In this document: positions 49,642 to 52,301 of the stretch, in pieces
Layout of the letters: each line of letters starts with the position of its first letter
Position numbering within the stretch: position 1 is the stretch's first letter
DNA from: Mucilaginibacter sp.
GTDB lineage: Bacteria > Bacteroidota > Bacteroidia > Sphingobacteriales > Sphingobacteriaceae
NCBI GenBank assembly: GCA_028288285.1
Contig: JAQBNZ010000125.1
Coordinates: 1 to 52,301 of the forward strand
Length of the DNA: 52,301 nt
Reading direction: 5' to 3'
Notes under the pieces: model-generated
Seen by the model: the letters and a program-made list of their open reading frames with translations, nothing else
The model's database searches: none
Told to the model about the DNA's origin: nothing
Position numbers and translations under genes: made by a program

Positions 49642-52301
49642 TTAATCAGCTAATTCCCGCAAGTCTACCGGTACTACTCTTGATATTCCCTGTTCCACCA
49701 TGGTTACGCCGTATACAATATCAGTACAGGCAATTGTTCGCTTATTATGTGATATAATAATGAATTGCGATTCTTTAGAGAATTTACGAATGATATTATT
49801 GAACTTATCAATATTGGTATCATCAAGCGGGGCATCAACCTCATCAAAAATACAGAACGGGGCGGGTTTTAACAGGTAAAGTGAAAATAAAATAGCTGTT
49901 GCCGTTAATGTTTTTTCACCGCCTGATAGTTGATTTATAGATAGAGGGCGCTTGCCTTTAGGCCTTGCTATAATATCTATTTCAGATTCCAGAGGATGCT
50001 GCGGATCGCTTAATATCAGGTCGCATGAATCTTCTTCATTAAACAGCGAGCGGAATACTTTTATAAAATTCTCCCGCACCATAATAAAGGCCGCCATAAA
50101 TTTTTCGCGGGCTGTATCATCAATTTCCTGTATGGTAGCTAACAATGATGCTTTCGCTTCGGCAAGGTCCTTTTTTTGTGCTTGTATAAATTCGTGGCGT
50201 TCACTCATTTCATTATACGCTTCAACAGCCATTGGGTTAATGGCGCCAAAATCATCTAACTGGCGTTTCATTTTTTCGGTACGCTCACGAATATCTTCTT
50301 CGTTTTCAGCAGCGTTAACCTCAATATCCAGCAAGTCATTAATATCCACATTAAACTCAACAGACAAACGTTCTTTCAAAGCATTCAGTTCCAGCTTCAA
50401 ATTGTTGCGCTCGTCTTTTAGTTCATTTTCAATAGCCTCTGCCTGGTCTTTTTTCTGCCTTAATTTCGATACTTCGTTCTCGCTTTCAGTAATCTTGGTA
50501 CGCCATGCATAATACTCCTGCTCGGCTTCATGAGTGCCTTTTTCAAGCGATTCCTTTTGCTCATACATTTCCAGCAAGCTTTCATCACTATCACCGGTTT
50601 GCTGCAGGTTTTCCATAATAAGGGCTTTCACCTTATCCAGTTCGATGCTGTTTTGCTTAATGCGCACATCCAAATGCTCTAACTGGGTTTCCCGGTAGTC
50701 AAGATCTTTTACAAGGCCCGAAACTTTATTTTGCTGTTGATGAAAGCGGATGTTTTCCTGATTATAGGTATTTGATTGGACAGATACCATTTCGTTTAGC
50801 TCATTAAATGCCTGCTGCTTATCCAGCATCAGGTCGCTTTGAATTTGCTTTTGCGTTTTAAGTTCGGCCAATAAAGGCCCAAGATTTTGTATCTCTTCCC
50901 TTATACTTGTTATTTTGTTGGCAATGTCTTGCTTACGGTTTAAGCTGTTTTCTATAAATGCCTGGTATTGTTCCTGTTTGGTCTTAACAGTTACCAGTTC
51001 CGTATTAAGCTGATTTAGGGCGTGTTGTTTTTGTTTAAGTTCGTCTGCCTTGCCTGATGCCTTTAAAGCGGTTAATTTGCTTTGTAATTCTTCACTGCGG
51101 CTTTTTAAACCCGCAATGCTGTTCTCTGCCTGCTTAATCTCTTTTAGCAGGTTGTCTAAATTCTTGGCCCTTCCAATACGTTTTCCCTCAAATAAACCAA
51201 CCGAACCACCGGCCATGGTATGTTTTGATTTATTGAACTTGCCGCTTTTACCTATCAGTACCACATCATTATCCAGTTGTGCCGAATTGATGTCTTGCTC
51301 GGCATTATCATTTACCAGATACACATTCTTAAGCAAGTAGGTACATAACGGTTTGTAACGATCTTCAACTTCAATAACCGATAGGGCAGGGATAGCATCA
51401 CTTAAATCCTCGCTTAAGCCTCTCTCTTTTGGAGAGGGGTTTGGGGTGAGGCTATAATTATTTAAAATAAAAAACTGCGCCCTGCCTTTTGCCGATTTAC
51501 TTAGCAGGTTAATAGCTGCTATGGCCTCGTCATATGTATTCACTACATAATGGTTCATTAGCGGCTCCAGGTAGTTCTCTATGGCAACACGATATTCTTC
51601 TTTACAAAACAGAATATCACTAAACAGCGTAACTGTTTTGGCCCAGTTGGTATTCTTTTTTAGAAAGCGGATAGATTCCGGAAAACCTTCTAAATTATCA
51701 ACCAAACTTTTGGTGAGGTTATACTCATTTTGTTTGGCGTCCAGTTTACGGCCATCTGCAGATATATTATCGTTTACTGTTTTTAATTCGCTCTCGGTGG
51801 CGGCAATATGCTCTTGCAGTTTGTTCTCGGCATCAACAGATTGTTCATACTCGCTTTTTAAAGTATCTGTACGACTATTCAGCTCTGCAACTATCTTGTT
51901 AAAGTGAGAGAGTTCCTCTTCTTTACTGGTCGTATCCTCCATATTGCGCTGGCTTTCCTGTTCAAGGGCCTGCTGCTGTATATTTAAGATATCAATATCT
52001 TTCTCGGCTTTATATGCCTGATTTTGTAAACGGTTATTTACACTATTTAACTCGTTTAATTCATTACGTGCCGCTGTTTGCGATAAACGTAATTCATCAA
52101 CCGCTTCTTTTAATTCGGCAACACGCAAAGTAATGGTATGCAGGTTTTCATCTTCCTGCAGTTTTTCTTCAGATAGGCGCTTAATATTATATTGAACATG
52201 TTTAAGCTGGTTATTATCACGTTCTAACTCATCTTTAAGCCGTGTTTCTTTATCCTGCTGATGCTTTAACTGTTCATTCTTAATGCGCTTTTCACTTTCA
52301 T
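49642..52301 (-). CDS. smc: Chromosome segregation protein SMC, N-terminal part outside window
   Basis: The C-terminal ~885 residues of SMC, running open to the window edge with no stop. It has a long coiled coil, the hinge (around 51200-51650 nt) and the C-terminal ABC half with signature LSGGEKTLTA and Walker B FCIFDEVDAPLDD. SMC with ScpA/ScpB loops and segregates DNA. At 51418-51453 the hinge side carries an in-frame peptide SLTPNPSPKERG, which is a known interspersed repeat read through as protein, not normal SMC sequence. The N-terminal Walker A is outside the window. Confidence 0.93.
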   Translation of the reverse strand, partial: ESEKRIKNEQLKHQQDKETRLKDELERDNNQLKHVQYNIKRLSEEKLQEDENLHTITLRVAELKEAVDELRLSQTAARNELNELNSVNNRLQNQAYKAEKDIDILNIQQQALEQESQRNMEDTTSKEEELSHFNKIVAELNSRTDTLKSEYEQSVDAENKLQEHIAATESELKTVNDNISADGRKLDAKQNEYNLTKSLVDNLEGFPESIRFLKKNTNWAKTVTLFSDILFCKEEYRVAIENYLEPLMNHYVVNTYDEAIAAINLLSKSAKGRAQFFILNNYSLTPNPSPKERGLSEDLSDAIPALSVIEVEDRYKPLCTYLLKNVYLVNDNAEQDINSAQLDNDVVLIGKSGKFNKSKHTMAGGSVGLFEGKRIGRAKNLDNLLKEIKQAENSIAGLKSRSEELQSKLTALKASGKADELKQKQHALNQLNTELVTVKTKQEQYQAFIENSLNRKQDIANKITSIREEIQNLGPLLAELKTQKQIQSDLMLDKQQAFNELNEMVSVQSNTYNQENIRFHQQQNKVSGLVKDLDYRETQLEHLDVRIKQNSIELDKVKALIMENLQQTGDSDESLLEMYEQKESLEKGTHEAEQEYYAWRTKITESENEVSKLRQKKDQAEAIENELKDERNNLKLELNALKERLSVEFNVDINDLLDIEVNAAENEEDIRERTEKMKRQLDDFGAINPMAVEAYNEMSERHEFIQAQKKDLAEAKASLLATIQEIDDTAREKFMAAFIMVRENFIKVFRSLFNEEDSCDLILSDPQHPLESEIDIIARPKGKRPLSINQLSGGEKTLTATAILFSLYLLKPAPFCIFDEVDAPLDDTNIDKFNNIIRKFSKESQFIIISHNKRTIACTDIVYGVTMVEQGISRVVPVDLRELAD
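51418..51453 (-). repeat. LTPNPSPKERG-coding repeat inside smc
   Basis: On the reverse strand the 36 nt encode SLTPNPSPKERG in frame, just before the second half of the hinge. The DNA contains the CCTCTCC/GGAGAGG hairpin core of a repeat usually found between genes in Bacteroidota. Both flanks rejoin normal SMC-like sequence. Confidence 0.75.

Overview
The window reads as chromosomal DNA of a Bacteroidota bacterium, most likely family Sphingobacteriaceae (Mucilaginibacter/Pedobacter type). The signs are upstream elements fitting the Bacteroidota primary-sigma consensus TAnnTTTG instead of Shine-Dalgarno sites, a futalosine menaquinone gene (mqnC), a type B L31, a PorV/PorQ-style outer-membrane barrel, many small SPII lipoproteins, and dense REP-like intergenic repeats. 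It is moderately AT-rich by eye. Family and genus are inferences; no rRNA gene is present. I see no phage, intact IS, CRISPR array or tRNA.

Layout. 1-8.8 kb: rpmH (partial), rnpA, yidD and tsaB forward, then two envelope proteins in reverse, a DUF423 membrane protein, priA, a small lipoprotein and pcm. 8.9-13.3 kb: smpB, a manganese/iron module (mntR-type regulator plus an NRAMP transporter fused to a universal-stress domain, with a palindromic operator candidate), an Lrp/AsnC regulator and ung. 13.4-20.7 kb: a TPR membrane protein, lysS, a HAD/CAT-like pair, a Kelch lipoprotein, and an AraC regulator divergent from a polytopic membrane protein. 20.8-25.7 kb: a long-chain acyl-CoA ligase, iscS-iscU-iscA and methylmalonyl-CoA epimerase. 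26.4-32.7 kb: rpmE2, a GlmU-like protein, tpiA, prmA, a tandem USP protein, mpl and an XRE regulator. 32.7-37.9 kb (reverse): a GNAT-like protein, an acidic small protein, scpB, mqnC and a ModF-like double ABC ATPase. 38-42.6 kb: an envelope-stress-like locus. 42.7-52.3 kb: nuoD, nuoC and pdxH, then yqgE, purE/purK, icd and smc (running off the end).

The most interesting region is 39.4-42.6 kb. An ECF-type sigma factor is followed by a single protein that joins an anti-sigma-like cytoplasmic domain, one membrane helix and a periplasmic trypsin/HtrA-like protease with an intact His-Asp-Ser triad. Divergent from it lie four paralogous tiny lipoproteins with D-T-T-K-K-rich tails. Three of them and the sigma gene share an upstream element, GGGTYAC-N15-(G)TATTAA, with exactly 15 nt between the two boxes in all four cases. 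This looks like an autoregulated ECF regulon whose anti-sigma factor carries its own protease.

The second theme is repeats. At least five interspersed families occur: GTCATTGCGAG-type palindromes, GTCATTCTGAG/GTCATCCTGAA types, an ~83-bp GGGCGTTCCC type, short-word inverted repeats, and an LTPNPSPKERG-coding repeat. The last is read in frame inside smc, and a MITE-like element sits between icd and smc. All functional calls come from reading the sequence; nothing was searched against a database.
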